A stretch of DNA of 64,000 bases. Source: Dickeya poaceiphila. GTDB taxonomy: Bacteria > Pseudomonadota > Gammaproteobacteria > Enterobacterales > Enterobacteriaceae. The stretch lies in contig NZ_CP042220.2 of the NCBI RefSeq assembly GCF_007858975.2, forward strand, positions 3,224,001 to 3,288,000. Reading direction: 5' to 3'. The notes beneath the pieces are model-generated. The model did not search any database. It was not told where the DNA came from and saw only the letters and a program-made list of their open reading frames with translations. Positions 54,801-63,266 of this stretch are shown here, one piece after another (position 1 is the first letter of the stretch; the number at the start of each line of letters is the position of its first letter). The position numbers and the translations under genes were made by a program.

Positions 54801-57800
54801 GGCAACTGGACGCGACAAAGCAACCGTGGTTACTGGAGCACAGAGTCGGCGATGTCGCGGCAGTGGCCGGCACCGTAACCGCCGAACTGCTGCTTTATGT
54901 CGGTGAACAACTAGGCTGCCAACGCCTGGACGATCTGTTCCTGCATACCCTGTTACCGCTGGAGAAACAGACTACCGCCCAGATTCAATTGCGTATCAGC
55001 GAACGGAAAGCGAATGGTGGGCATCAGGCCGACGCCTATTTCTACATTTCCAGTCCCGAACACGTAGCGGATAAGACACCGATCTGGCAACGCTATGCAA
55101 CTTGCCACCTTATGCCAGACGACAGCCCTGCGCCACACTGGCCGGATTTACATCCGTCACACTGGCCACCCGCTGATGCCAAAGCCATTGATTTCAGCCC
55201 GCTCTATGAGCAACTTGCTGAACAAGGTGTGGTGCTCGGTGAATCTTTCCAGCCACTTACCCACGTTTGGGAACGTCACGATGAATACTATATCGAAGCG
55301 ATACTCTCCCCTATTCACGGAGAACGGTCAGGAGACTTCATACTGCACCCAATAATACTGGATGCGGGAATGCAGGCGGCATTAATCGAAAACCGGACCC
55401 TGGAAACAGAAAATAGTCGGCCCCGATTGTTTTTCCTCACCAGTGGTTTACGTACCTATGCCAGAGGCGTACAACGCCTCAGAGGGCATGTGGTGCGAAA
55501 AACCGCAACGCCGTCACTGGATTATCGGGAATATGCATTACGACTCGCGGATGATAGCGGGCGTGCCGTCGCCATCGTTGACTCCCTCATACTGAAATCG
55601 CCAGGCCCCCAACGAACGCAGCCGCAGCGACCTCCGTTTTATCGTCTGGCATGGCGTGAGATTGACGCAGATTCGGCCACTACCTCGCTGAAACTGCGCT
55701 GGATTGTTGCACAAGACCGCGTGCAGGCGCGCTTATCAGATAAACTCAAGCAGTACGATGATTGCACTGTCTATGCCGATGTTCACCCTATGCTGAACAG
55801 CTTCTCGCCGCAGCCGGGCGATATCGCGGCATTCATCGCGCCACAAACCGACAACGCTCATGAGTTTTTCGACCCTCATCCGACATACCGCGTACTCAGC
55901 GCCCTGCAAGCCTGGCTCAGGGAGCCGCGTACCACCGCCACCCCGTTCCTGGTGGTGACACAACGGGCAGTGGCAACGGATGACGATGAAAATGTCCCGA
56001 ATCTGGCGCAATCGCCGTTATGGGGGTTGCTGCGTACCGCACAGTTGGAATATCCGGGGCGCGTCTTCCTGCTCGACATTGATGATGCAGAAAACACCTC
56101 ATGGCCGTTGATAACAGCCGCGATTAACACCCTGCCGCATGAGCCGCAACTGGCGCTACGCAACGGAAAAATACGCGCGCCACGGCTGGTGAAAACCGCC
56201 AGCGACAACGATCTTGCCGCTCCCAGCCACACCGCCCAACCGAAAAAACCGTGCCGCAACCTCAACCCTGACGGCACTGTGCTGATCACCGGCGGCACTG
56301 GCGCGTTAGGGAAAATCGCCGCGAAACATCTGGCTGAGCATCACGGTGTCCGCCACCTGCTGCTTGCCAGCCGACGGGGGATGGATGCGCCGGGTGCGGC
56401 GGTTTTACGTCAGGAACTCGCTGAGCTTGGCGCACAGGCGACTATCGTCTCCTGTGATGTTGCTGATTCAATTGAAGTGGCATCACTGCTCAACACCATA
56501 CCCACGGCACATCCGCTCACTGCGGTTATTCATACGGCGGGAAACGCGGATACGGCAATGCTGGATACCATGAGTACGGAACAGCTAGACAACGTATTGC
56601 GCGCCAAAGCCGTTTCCGCCTGGCATCTGCACCGGCTCACCCGGCATGACGATCTCGCGGCATTCGTTCTCTACTCTTCTGCTGTCAGCATTCTTGCGCA
56701 ACAAGGGCAGGGAAACTACGCTGCCGCCAACGCCTTTCTGGACGCACTGGCGCACCATCGGCGCCACTGTGGCCTTCCTGCCACCTCGATGGCCTGGGGG
56801 ATGTGGGCCGAACGCTCAGAAATAATGGGAGAACAGTTTGGTAGCGACGATATCCAACAGATTATTGATACCGGGCATATCCCGCTTTCTCGTACACAAG
56901 GTCTTGCTTTCCTTGATGCCGTTATCGGCGCGCAAGGAGTGAATCATTCACCGTTGTTGATACCCGCGAGTTTGAATCTGCAAGCGCTGCACGGGCAATG
57001 CGCCGCCTCGCTATTAACAGAGGTATTCTTACACCACTCAGCATCTCAGCGTAACGTCGCCCCATCGCAACAGATCGCCAGCATGTCGGAACAGCAACAA
57101 CTGCCCTACCTGCTTAAGGTGATAATTCAACACGCGGGAGAGGTGCTAAACCATCCCGATTCCAGTGCCATAAGAACCGACGGAGAATTCATCACGCTGG
57201 GATTCGACTCGCTCACCTCGGTGGAAATGGGTAGTCGATTATCACTTTTGCTTGGCATTCACATCCCCGCGACGGCAATTTTTGCTCATCCGACACCGCA
57301 AGCGCTGGCTCAATTTTTACTGAGCCTGCTGGTTGGAGAAAAACATGATCCCCCGACAACAGAGCACGCTGAACCAAAGCAAAACACCGGTGGGTTCTAT
57401 CAGCTGCTACGGCAAGCCGTGCAGCAGGACATGACGCAGGAAGGGCTTAACGTGCTGGCCGGAGCGGCGCGGCTGCGCGAACATTTCTCGCACCAGCAGC
57501 ACAACCAGCACGCGCCGGAAACGGTATGGCTGCGCAATGATCGGGAAAAGCCGCTGCTGATTTGCCTTAACTCCTTCATTCCCGCTGCGGCGGATTTAAC
57601 CTATCAACGCTTAAGCTCGGCCTTACGTGAGCAGTACAGCATGTTGACCGTTCCGCTGCCCGGATATCATGGCGAACCACTGCCTGCCACCGACTACGCC
57701 GCGGCCACGGCGCTGGCCACGGCAGTGGAGAACAGCGCGGCGGGACGCGATTTTACGCTGGTCGGCTTCTCAACCGGCGGGCTGGTCGCCCATGCCGCCG

Positions 57801-58255
57801 CCCATCAGTTGGAAGCTCGTGGTCTACAAGCCAGAGCGGTGGTATTAATCGACAGCTTCCCGCCTTCTGCCATGAGCGAAATCGCAATGGGAGAGGTATT
57901 ACGCACATGGCTTTCGACCCAAGGCGAATTCTGGTCAGACGGCGATAATGAGATGACGGCAATGGCCTGGTATCTCGAACTGTTCGGCCAACGGTGGACG
58001 CCCGCCCACCTGAAAACACCGACATTAATGCTGCAAGCCGAAGCGCATCCTGCTTACGTGCAGCCGCAGCGTTGGGCGAATCAATGGCCGAATCTGGTGA
58101 AAAGCGTCATAACGCCAGGGAGCCATTTCCAGCTCCTGACGGAATATGCCGTCCATACGGCAAAAAATTTATCTGACTTACTCCGTGAGACAGAAAAAAC
58201 CGCGTCGAAAAAGCAGCGGTACAGCAAAGAAAAGCCGAAAAACAGCACAGATTAA
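51875..58255 (+). CDS. cfa7: Coronafacic acid polyketide synthase 2 (Cfa7)
   Basis: 2126 aa. N-terminal docking helix (LLLNEQLKQRNQHLT), KS (Cys229, His364, His404), AT (GHSIGE, Ser685; HAFH 785-788, malonyl-type), DH (His989, Asp1163; the HxxxGxxxxP motif is altered to H-RVGD-VAAVA), KR (GGTGALGK; Tyr1615), ACP (GFDSL, Ser1779) and TE (GFSTGG, Ser1966; His2084). Known work on P. syringae Cfa7 links this module to condensation, cyclisation into the hydrindanone and release. The TE frees coronafacic acid. A Lys-rich tail ends the protein. Confidence 0.93.
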   Translation: MMTPKPTPRAAVQQDIKTAITGGETADPRLVEALRHSLLLNEQLKQRNQHLTAAAREPIAIIAMGCRLPGGIHSPEQLWQRLCDGEETIGPFPTDRRWNLDALFEQRPELNAVANAWKGGFLEDAAGFDASFFRISDREAQAMDPQQRLLLEVSWEILERAGIIPATLKNSQTGVFIGATHNGYLSDIERRNPAADGYRLQGSLSSISSGRIAYVLGLNGPAITVDTACSASLTAIHQAVHSLRSGECSLALAGGATIMASPEVFAEFTRQGGLAADGRCKAFSDHADGTGFSEGVGLILLERLSDAVQAGHSVLAVIRGSAINQDGASNGLTAPSGPAQEQVIRQALNNAELTFSDIDVVEAHGTGTTLGDPIEAHALLNTYGKHRPDDQPLWLGSLKSNIGHVQLAAGVASMIKMVMALQHGRLPKTLHADMPSRNIDWSRGNVKLLNAARDWPDTGRPKRAAVSSFGFSGTNAHLILEQAPPPAPPAECTPPERTLPVPGIALPLSAASSAGLRAQARQLHTWISRDTAPDLTAVAYTLATTRTHFDYRAVVSAEDRNGALNALEALAVERYAPGVTQGVRAASGNVAFLFTGQGAQWATMGQTLYRLSPVFADAIDEVCRHLDPLMPQPVKTVMFADKGSADAALLDRTDFTQAALFAFEVALCRTVMHLGVHPDVLTGHSIGEIAAAYIAGVFNLPDAATFVATRGRLMEAITAEGTMVAIEASEADILPLLKGHEDQVVIAAINAPSSVVISGDTDQVLHIAEQWQAHGYRTHRLTTSHAFHSPHIDTILDSLRNTLSTLSLHAPAIPIISTVTGTRLTNEQACSVDYWTHQARHAVRFGAAIQWLQVHNTVTALEIGPDGVLAALGRASTGSESGTAWIACLRKERDEWRSFFAALARLYAQGQALDWTKLLARTPPVPLPTYPFQRRRYWLQAPPAQPTFGGGLFALNHPFLHAGISLADQQGWIFTGQLDATKQPWLLEHRVGDVAAVAGTVTAELLLYVGEQLGCQRLDDLFLHTLLPLEKQTTAQIQLRISERKANGGHQADAYFYISSPEHVADKTPIWQRYATCHLMPDDSPAPHWPDLHPSHWPPADAKAIDFSPLYEQLAEQGVVLGESFQPLTHVWERHDEYYIEAILSPIHGERSGDFILHPIILDAGMQAALIENRTLETENSRPRLFFLTSGLRTYARGVQRLRGHVVRKTATPSLDYREYALRLADDSGRAVAIVDSLILKSPGPQRTQPQRPPFYRLAWREIDADSATTSLKLRWIVAQDRVQARLSDKLKQYDDCTVYADVHPMLNSFSPQPGDIAAFIAPQTDNAHEFFDPHPTYRVLSALQAWLREPRTTATPFLVVTQRAVATDDDENVPNLAQSPLWGLLRTAQLEYPGRVFLLDIDDAENTSWPLITAAINTLPHEPQLALRNGKIRAPRLVKTASDNDLAAPSHTAQPKKPCRNLNPDGTVLITGGTGALGKIAAKHLAEHHGVRHLLLASRRGMDAPGAAVLRQELAELGAQATIVSCDVADSIEVASLLNTIPTAHPLTAVIHTAGNADTAMLDTMSTEQLDNVLRAKAVSAWHLHRLTRHDDLAAFVLYSSAVSILAQQGQGNYAAANAFLDALAHHRRHCGLPATSMAWGMWAERSEIMGEQFGSDDIQQIIDTGHIPLSRTQGLAFLDAVIGAQGVNHSPLLIPASLNLQALHGQCAASLLTEVFLHHSASQRNVAPSQQIASMSEQQQLPYLLKVIIQHAGEVLNHPDSSAIRTDGEFITLGFDSLTSVEMGSRLSLLLGIHIPATAIFAHPTPQALAQFLLSLLVGEKHDPPTTEHAEPKQNTGGFYQLLRQAVQQDMTQEGLNVLAGAARLREHFSHQQHNQHAPETVWLRNDREKPLLICLNSFIPAAADLTYQRLSSALREQYSMLTVPLPGYHGEPLPATDYAAATALATAVENSAAGRDFTLVGFSTGGLVAHAAAHQLEARGLQARAVVLIDSFPPSAMSEIAMGEVLRTWLSTQGEFWSDGDNEMTAMAWYLELFGQRWTPAHLKTPTLMLQAEAHPAYVQPQRWANQWPNLVKSVITPGSHFQLLTEYAVHTAKNLSDLLRETEKTASKKQRYSKEKPKNSTD

Positions 58256-58305
58256 AAACGAATAAGACATTCCCGTTAAGCAATTCAATCTGCAGGAGAA
58301 GAGCT

Positions 58306-58737
58306 ATGATTGAAAATGAGCTGACATCTATTTTCAATGATTCGGTTTTATTCAAGACGCTGGGATTTTCGATTATTGATATAAAAGATAATTCCATCGT
58401 CATGACGATAAATGACAATAACCCCTGCCATGAAGGCGGCTTTGGCGCACTCACTTCAATCGGTATTAACGGTGCAGTAATCAGCGCGGCGCTGGAATCG
58501 GCAATCGGTTTATGTGGATTTAACACCTTGGGTCGAAAACCTGCCGGAGTGATTGAAATTTCAGTAAAAATATTACGTATAATACGTAAAAAACCCTGTC
58601 GTATCGAGGCGCATGTAGATATTAAAAATAATCACATCGCTTTTATTTCAGCCACGCTATTCAGCGCACATGGCAGTATTTGCGCAACGGGAGCAGGCAT
58701 TGTATTAAAAAGTAAAATCAATGAAGGAATAGCATGA
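58306..58737 (+). CDS. PaaI-type hotdog thioesterase in the cfa cluster
   Basis: 143 aa. NNPCHEGGFGALTSIGINGA holds the HxGxxxALxD/xxG-type active-site loop of PaaI-like thioesterases, and KPAGVIEISVKILR is the usual strand. AGGAGA precedes ATG 58306. It probably clears wrong acyl groups from ACPs or acts on CoA esters; P. syringae Cfa9 is also called a thioesterase, but I would not equate the two without alignment. AT-rich compared with cfa7. Confidence 0.75.
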   Translation: MIENELTSIFNDSVLFKTLGFSIIDIKDNSIVMTINDNNPCHEGGFGALTSIGINGAVISAALESAIGLCGFNTLGRKPAGVIEISVKILRIIRKKPCRIEAHVDIKNNHIAFISATLFSAHGSICATGAGIVLKSKINEGIA

Positions 58738-58886
58738 GATAGCGCCAATCAACATCTAACCAACCTGCTTTTTATTTAATTTAGTGGAGCGCCGCCCACG
58801 GCGATTCACGGATACGTTATGACCATGAAAGCGATCTGATAAAAAACAGATTGATAGCACTTATTCATTTCACCAAGGAGTTCAAC

Positions 58887-60080
58887 ATGACGACAAATTT
58901 TTCTGTTCCTCAAGAGATGAAAGCGTATCTGATTCGGCCAGAACGTTACGGCGATCCTCTTAGCGCGATTCAACTGGAAACTATCAGCATTCCCAGGTTA
59001 TCGCCTAATCAGGTTCTCATCAAAGTGATGGCGGCAGGGCTGAATTATAATAATGTCTGGGCGGCATTAGGGAAACCTGTCGATGTTATCTCGGTACGCC
59101 GTAAAAGAAACAAAGACGCCGAGCCGTTTCATATTGGTGGTTCAGAAGCCGCAGGTATTGTTTATTCCGTTGGTCATCATGTCAGTAATGTTAGCGTGGG
59201 CGATGCCGTGGTGGTTTCATGCTCGGTATATGACGCGACCTCACTTGAATCTCGCCTCGCAAACGACCCGATGTTCACCCGCAGTCAGGAAATTTACGGC
59301 TATGAGCGGAATTACGGATCATTCGCGGAATTCACCATCGTCGAAGATTATCAATGTTTCCCTAAGCCCGATTTTCTCACCTGGGAGGAGAGCGCGACGC
59401 TAATGCTGAATGGTCCCACCGCCTACAAGCAGCTCACTCACTGGACGCCGAATAACGTCAAACCGGGAGATGCCGTCCTCATCTGGGGAGCCGCAGGCGG
59501 TTTAGGCTCATTATCGGTACAAATTGTGAAAGCCCTCGGAGGACTCCCCGTCGCAGTCGTGTCAAATGAAGAGAAAGGAGAATATGTCCGCAAGCTTGGC
59601 GCCGTAGGGTATATCGTCAGGAAAAAATACTCACATTTTGGCCGACTTCCTGATGTGACGTCCGATGAACATACGTCATGGTCCAGAACGTTCGCCAGTT
59701 TCAGACGCGATTTCTTTAAGGCATTAGGAAAAAAAGAGCTTCCTCGGCTGGTCATTGAACATGCCGGGCAAGATACGTTCCCTACATCGCTGCAAATTTG
59801 CGATCACTCCGGTATGGTCGTCACGGTTGGAGGCACCTCCGGCTACAATTGTGATTTTGATGTACGCCATTTATGGATGCATCAGAAAAGGATACAAGGC
59901 TCTCACTACGCCAATCTCCATGAGTGTAATGAGTTTCTTCATCTTGTTAATCAACAAAAGATTATACCAACAATGAACAGGGTCTTTGATTTTGATGAAA
60001 TACCTTACGCTCATCACCTATTATTAAACGGAAGAATATTCGGAAATGCAGCGGTGCGGGTCAACCCCCCCGCTTCTTAA
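58887..60080 (+). CDS. cfa8: Crotonyl-CoA carboxylase/reductase, ethylmalonyl-CoA supply
   Basis: 397 aa from ATG 58887 (MTTNFSVPQEMKAY), with AAGGAG upstream; the frame continues to 58851. MDR-family reductase: GLNYNNVWAALGKPVDVI, YERNYGSFAEF, GAAGGLGSLSVQIVKALGG (NADPH) and HLWMHQKRIQGSH, all close to known CCR motifs including the Asn, Glu and His that bind CO2. It converts crotonyl-CoA to ethylmalonyl-CoA, the extender for Cfa6. Somewhat shorter than typical CCRs. Confidence 0.88.
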   Translation: MTTNFSVPQEMKAYLIRPERYGDPLSAIQLETISIPRLSPNQVLIKVMAAGLNYNNVWAALGKPVDVISVRRKRNKDAEPFHIGGSEAAGIVYSVGHHVSNVSVGDAVVVSCSVYDATSLESRLANDPMFTRSQEIYGYERNYGSFAEFTIVEDYQCFPKPDFLTWEESATLMLNGPTAYKQLTHWTPNNVKPGDAVLIWGAAGGLGSLSVQIVKALGGLPVAVVSNEEKGEYVRKLGAVGYIVRKKYSHFGRLPDVTSDEHTSWSRTFASFRRDFFKALGKKELPRLVIEHAGQDTFPTSLQICDHSGMVVTVGGTSGYNCDFDVRHLWMHQKRIQGSHYANLHECNEFLHLVNQQKIIPTMNRVFDFDEIPYAHHLLLNGRIFGNAAVRVNPPAS

Positions 60081-60528
60081 GCTGTTTTAGGCATTGTTCA
60101 TGAAAAATTGATCATGACAAATCGCTCATAACGAGTTATTTATAATAATAAGAAACCTTGCTTGATATAAAGCATTATCGAAGTCGAATCATCACTTTTC
60201 ATTAACGACACTAAACACATTAGCCTGCGTAAATTAATACACCAATGGTAGACCGTTTATCTGGATGTCAACAATACCAACAGAGAAGGGCTGGTTATTT
60301 CTTTTGATTTCACCAGAATAAAATAACGTAGCTCATCCCCAGCGACAAATCGGCTGATGCCGATTTGAACGCTGCAGGCAAGCTCCGAAATCCGAAAGCG
60401 TCAGGCGATGAAACCAACTAACACTACTGCAACCCGGATATAAACAGCGACTATTTTCTGACACGTCCCTCTTTTACATCATTTCCTGTAGACGTGAAAC
60501 ACGTCAAAATTAAAAGTCACAAAACACA
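60081..60528. other. Convergent gap between cfa8 and lysR
   Basis: No gene seen. A hairpin CAAATCGGC/GCCGATTTG at 60346-60354 and 60359-60367 lacks a T-run on either side. Several further short inverted repeats are present but none is compelling. Confidence 0.45.
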
Positions 60529-61443
60529 TCAGTTATTAAAATAGAGATTTATTATACTTTTATCCGACAAATCGACCTTGATATACTCCAATAAAGAAAA
60601 TATATTATCATCCATGTGATTCTTCTTTTTTAAAAAATAATACCCCTTACCAGAATAGAACGCACATTTAAATGGGGTTGATAAAATACCTCTTATCACC
60701 TCATCAAAAACCATGCTGACATCAACAATAGCGACGCCTAATCCTTTAATTGCAGCACTAATTGCCGAATCCATAGATTCAAACTCATACTTATTGATAA
60801 TCTGGAATTTTTCCTTCACCCCAGCCTCTTCACACCAAAAAAACCAATCTAACTCCTTAGATTTCACATAGATAAGATCAATTGAAATTTTCTCATCGGT
60901 TTCAAAAAGATATAACAATTCCGGCGCCACTACGGCAATCAGATATTCAGAGGATAACAAGGTATGATCCCATTCATCAGAAAATCTGCCATCTCCATAG
61001 ATGATAATCCCGTCGTGAATTTTTAAATCAACAATGGAATGAGAAAATTCATCATTTAACGTTTCAACATTAACCATTGGAAAGCCACCTTGATTTTTAT
61101 ACTTCTTAAAAACAGGGATGAGCTGACGTAAAGCAAAAGTACAAGGCGAGCTAATATTCAGCACATTTCCATCATGATGAATATTCTCACATGCCTTGCT
61201 GAGTATCCCGAATGCACGTTGCAGATCTTCAGCCAAAACCTCCCCCTCTTTAGTCAAAAAAATCTTTGGTCCCTTACGGTAGAAAAGCTTTCTTCCAAAA
61301 AAAACCTCTATATTATTAATATGCTTGCTAATAGCACTTTGTGAAATTAATAGCTCCCCAGCAGCTAAAGTAAAAGATTGATGCCTGGCTGCCGATTCAA
61401 AAGCTTTTAATGCATAAAGAGGGGGAATCCTGGTCCAATCCAT
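60529..61443 (-). CDS. LysR-family transcriptional regulator
   Basis: 304 aa. N-terminal winged HTH (IPPLYALKAFESAARHQSFT, then LLISQSAISKHINNIE) of GcvA type, and a substrate-binding domain of normal length with CTFALRQLIPVFKKY. It points toward cfa8 and away from the NUDIX operon. The copy of its upstream region before cfa1 suggests it may control the cfa genes, whereas P. syringae uses CorRSP. It could instead regulate the genes to its right. Confidence 0.88.
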   Translation of the reverse strand: MDWTRIPPLYALKAFESAARHQSFTLAAGELLISQSAISKHINNIEVFFGRKLFYRKGPKIFLTKEGEVLAEDLQRAFGILSKACENIHHDGNVLNISSPCTFALRQLIPVFKKYKNQGGFPMVNVETLNDEFSHSIVDLKIHDGIIIYGDGRFSDEWDHTLLSSEYLIAVVAPELLYLFETDEKISIDLIYVKSKELDWFFWCEEAGVKEKFQIINKYEFESMDSAISAAIKGLGVAIVDVSMVFDEVIRGILSTPFKCAFYSGKGYYFLKKKNHMDDNIFSLLEYIKVDLSDKSIINLYFNN

Positions 61444-61735
61444 CTTTTTACCTCAATTATTATACATTTGAAAGCACGATAGTTACCTCTGCGAATTTAA
61501 GCACACCACCATAAGAACAATCTCAGAATAAGAACAGTCTCAAAAACCAATCATGAAAAAAACGAATAGTATCAATGAGTATTTTCCCTTTTTTAATTGA
61601 GGAAGTTTAGTTTATAAAGTAATTAAATCGATGGTTATGAGCTCACAAAATTCAGATAAGCCAAATTATCGACAACTAATAAGAGCCATTACATGAAAGT
61701 TAATTATGGCCCACCTTTCATTTTTAGAAAACACG
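61362..61735. repeat. Direct repeat partner of the cfl-cfa1 segment
   Basis: The first 80 bp are the LysR gene 5' codons, the rest its upstream region. Similar to 39097-39475 in the same orientation, about 22.3 kb apart. Together they bracket cfa1-cfa8. Confidence 0.7.
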
Positions 61736-61784
61736 CACATCGCATTTTATAAAATGGGGAGCACGAAGTCAGGGGAATCACCGA

Positions 61785-61860
61785 TGCGGGGTGTATGAAT
61801 ATAATAACGCGTACCGCCATCAATCACTGAATGACCTGACACTGGAGTTTTCAGCGCTTT
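61785..61860 (+). pseudogene. IS3-family transposase C-terminal scrap
   Basis: YEYNNAYRHQSLNDLTLEFS resembles the end of IS3-family OrfB (YNxxRPHxSLNxLTPxE). No upstream part is present. Oriented opposite to the IS3 remnant at 36465-36860. Confidence 0.7.
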
Positions 61861-62705
61861 GCAATCCGCTCATCAGCATAACATTCATTCAAGTTTTTAA
61901 TGTTATCTATGAAGTGTCCTGTTTACGGCACAGTTTAGGAAACCGTGGCCCAAACTCACCCGGTCTTAGCATCGTAATCATCTGGTTATCAAGCGTGATA
62001 GTTACAACAGGAAACCATCTGTATTCAGGTTAGCCAGCATCCCTTACCAGCCTTCCCGACGAAAAATCACACACGCCTGAGAGCGGACTGCAATGAAAAA
62101 GAAAAAAATCAATTATAAAACAAACACATTAATACTTCCCCCTTCCACCAAACAAGGGAAATAAACAACGTGACATGGCCTGTAAGAAATTCTGCTTATG
62201 TATGCACCGGTTTTTTTAGCGGGATAGTTCAATCAGTTGAGGGAAAAAAACACCATAGTATTTAACAATTTAGTAACTTTAATGCAAATTTGCTAAAAAT
62301 AGGATTGCATAATTTTTTTTGCGACATTAAGTTAACTGAACTTAAGTTTGCTTAATTACTCTTTGATTTAGTATCACTGGCAACGTTAAATAAGAATGCA
62401 CTCACCTTTGCAGGAATAACTATTTGCTAAAGCTCACGTCAGTCAGTTTTAAACTATGAATTTATTATTAAATCACCAGCAGTTACCTGGTGAAAAGCGC
62501 CTTCATCATATCCAAATCTTATTATAGATTCTTGGTATATTTTGGAGCACGACTTATCTGCATCGAAGAAAAAACGTAACACTAACATTTTAACGGTCTC
62601 TCTGATTACTTTGTTTTTATTAATTTCCAGCCGTTAATATTTCTCTGTTAAAGATGAAAATATGCCAACAGGATCTCAGTGGTTCACAATTTATTGGAGA
62701 AGGAA
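61861..62705. other. Non-coding region upstream of the NUDIX operon
   Basis: AT-rich, no gene recognised. A palindromic stretch TTAAGTTAACTGAACTTAAG near 62325-62345 could be an operator for the operon to the right. The promoter of the NUDIX gene should lie in 62300-62690. Confidence 0.4.
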
Positions 62706-63266
62706 GTGAACATCAAAAGAAGCACCGTTATAAAATTCGATGAAAAGACATGTTATAACTTCAATGTCACGTCAGAAAGGGATGAAATTAACGCAAAAAG
62801 ATTGCAAGATTTTATCGACAACACACTGAGACCATTTGACCGCAACACGCCTGAAGGCCATGTCACTGCGACAGCCTTTATTATTGATCCGTCGTGTCAT
62901 CATGCGCTGATGTTACGCCACAAGAAACTGAACATGTGGTTACCGCCAGGGGGGCACTGTGATAATCAAGCGGATGCGTTGTTAACGGCAGTACGCGAGA
63001 CCTATGAGGAAACAGGTCTTTCGAATATTGAAATCATTAACAATGACATTTATGACATTGATATTCATATTATCCCCAAAAATACGCGTGAACCCCAACA
63101 TTACCATTATGACGTACGCTTCCTTTTCTTTGCTGATATAACGTCACCTTTGAAAATTAACGATGAAGAAGCATCACATGTTGAGTGGGTAAATCTCGAA
63201 CAGCTGGATAAATTTACTCAGCTTCCTTCTGTTTTAATTTTAAGAGATAAAATGGAGGTAATATGA
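62706..63266 (+). CDS. NUDIX hydrolase
   Basis: 186 aa from GTG 62706 (VNIKRSTVIKF), GGAG six bases upstream; the frame also allows GTG 62679 without a site. NUDIX box GGHCDNQADALLTAVRETYE then ETGL: RE-xx-EE-x-G is intact but the first Glu of the signature is Ala. It would cleave a nucleoside diphosphate derivative. The next gene's ATG overlaps its stop (ATGA). Confidence 0.85.
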   Translation: MNIKRSTVIKFDEKTCYNFNVTSERDEINAKRLQDFIDNTLRPFDRNTPEGHVTATAFIIDPSCHHALMLRHKKLNMWLPPGGHCDNQADALLTAVRETYEETGLSNIEIINNDIYDIDIHIIPKNTREPQHYHYDVRFLFFADITSPLKINDEEASHVEWVNLEQLDKFTQLPSVLILRDKMEVI

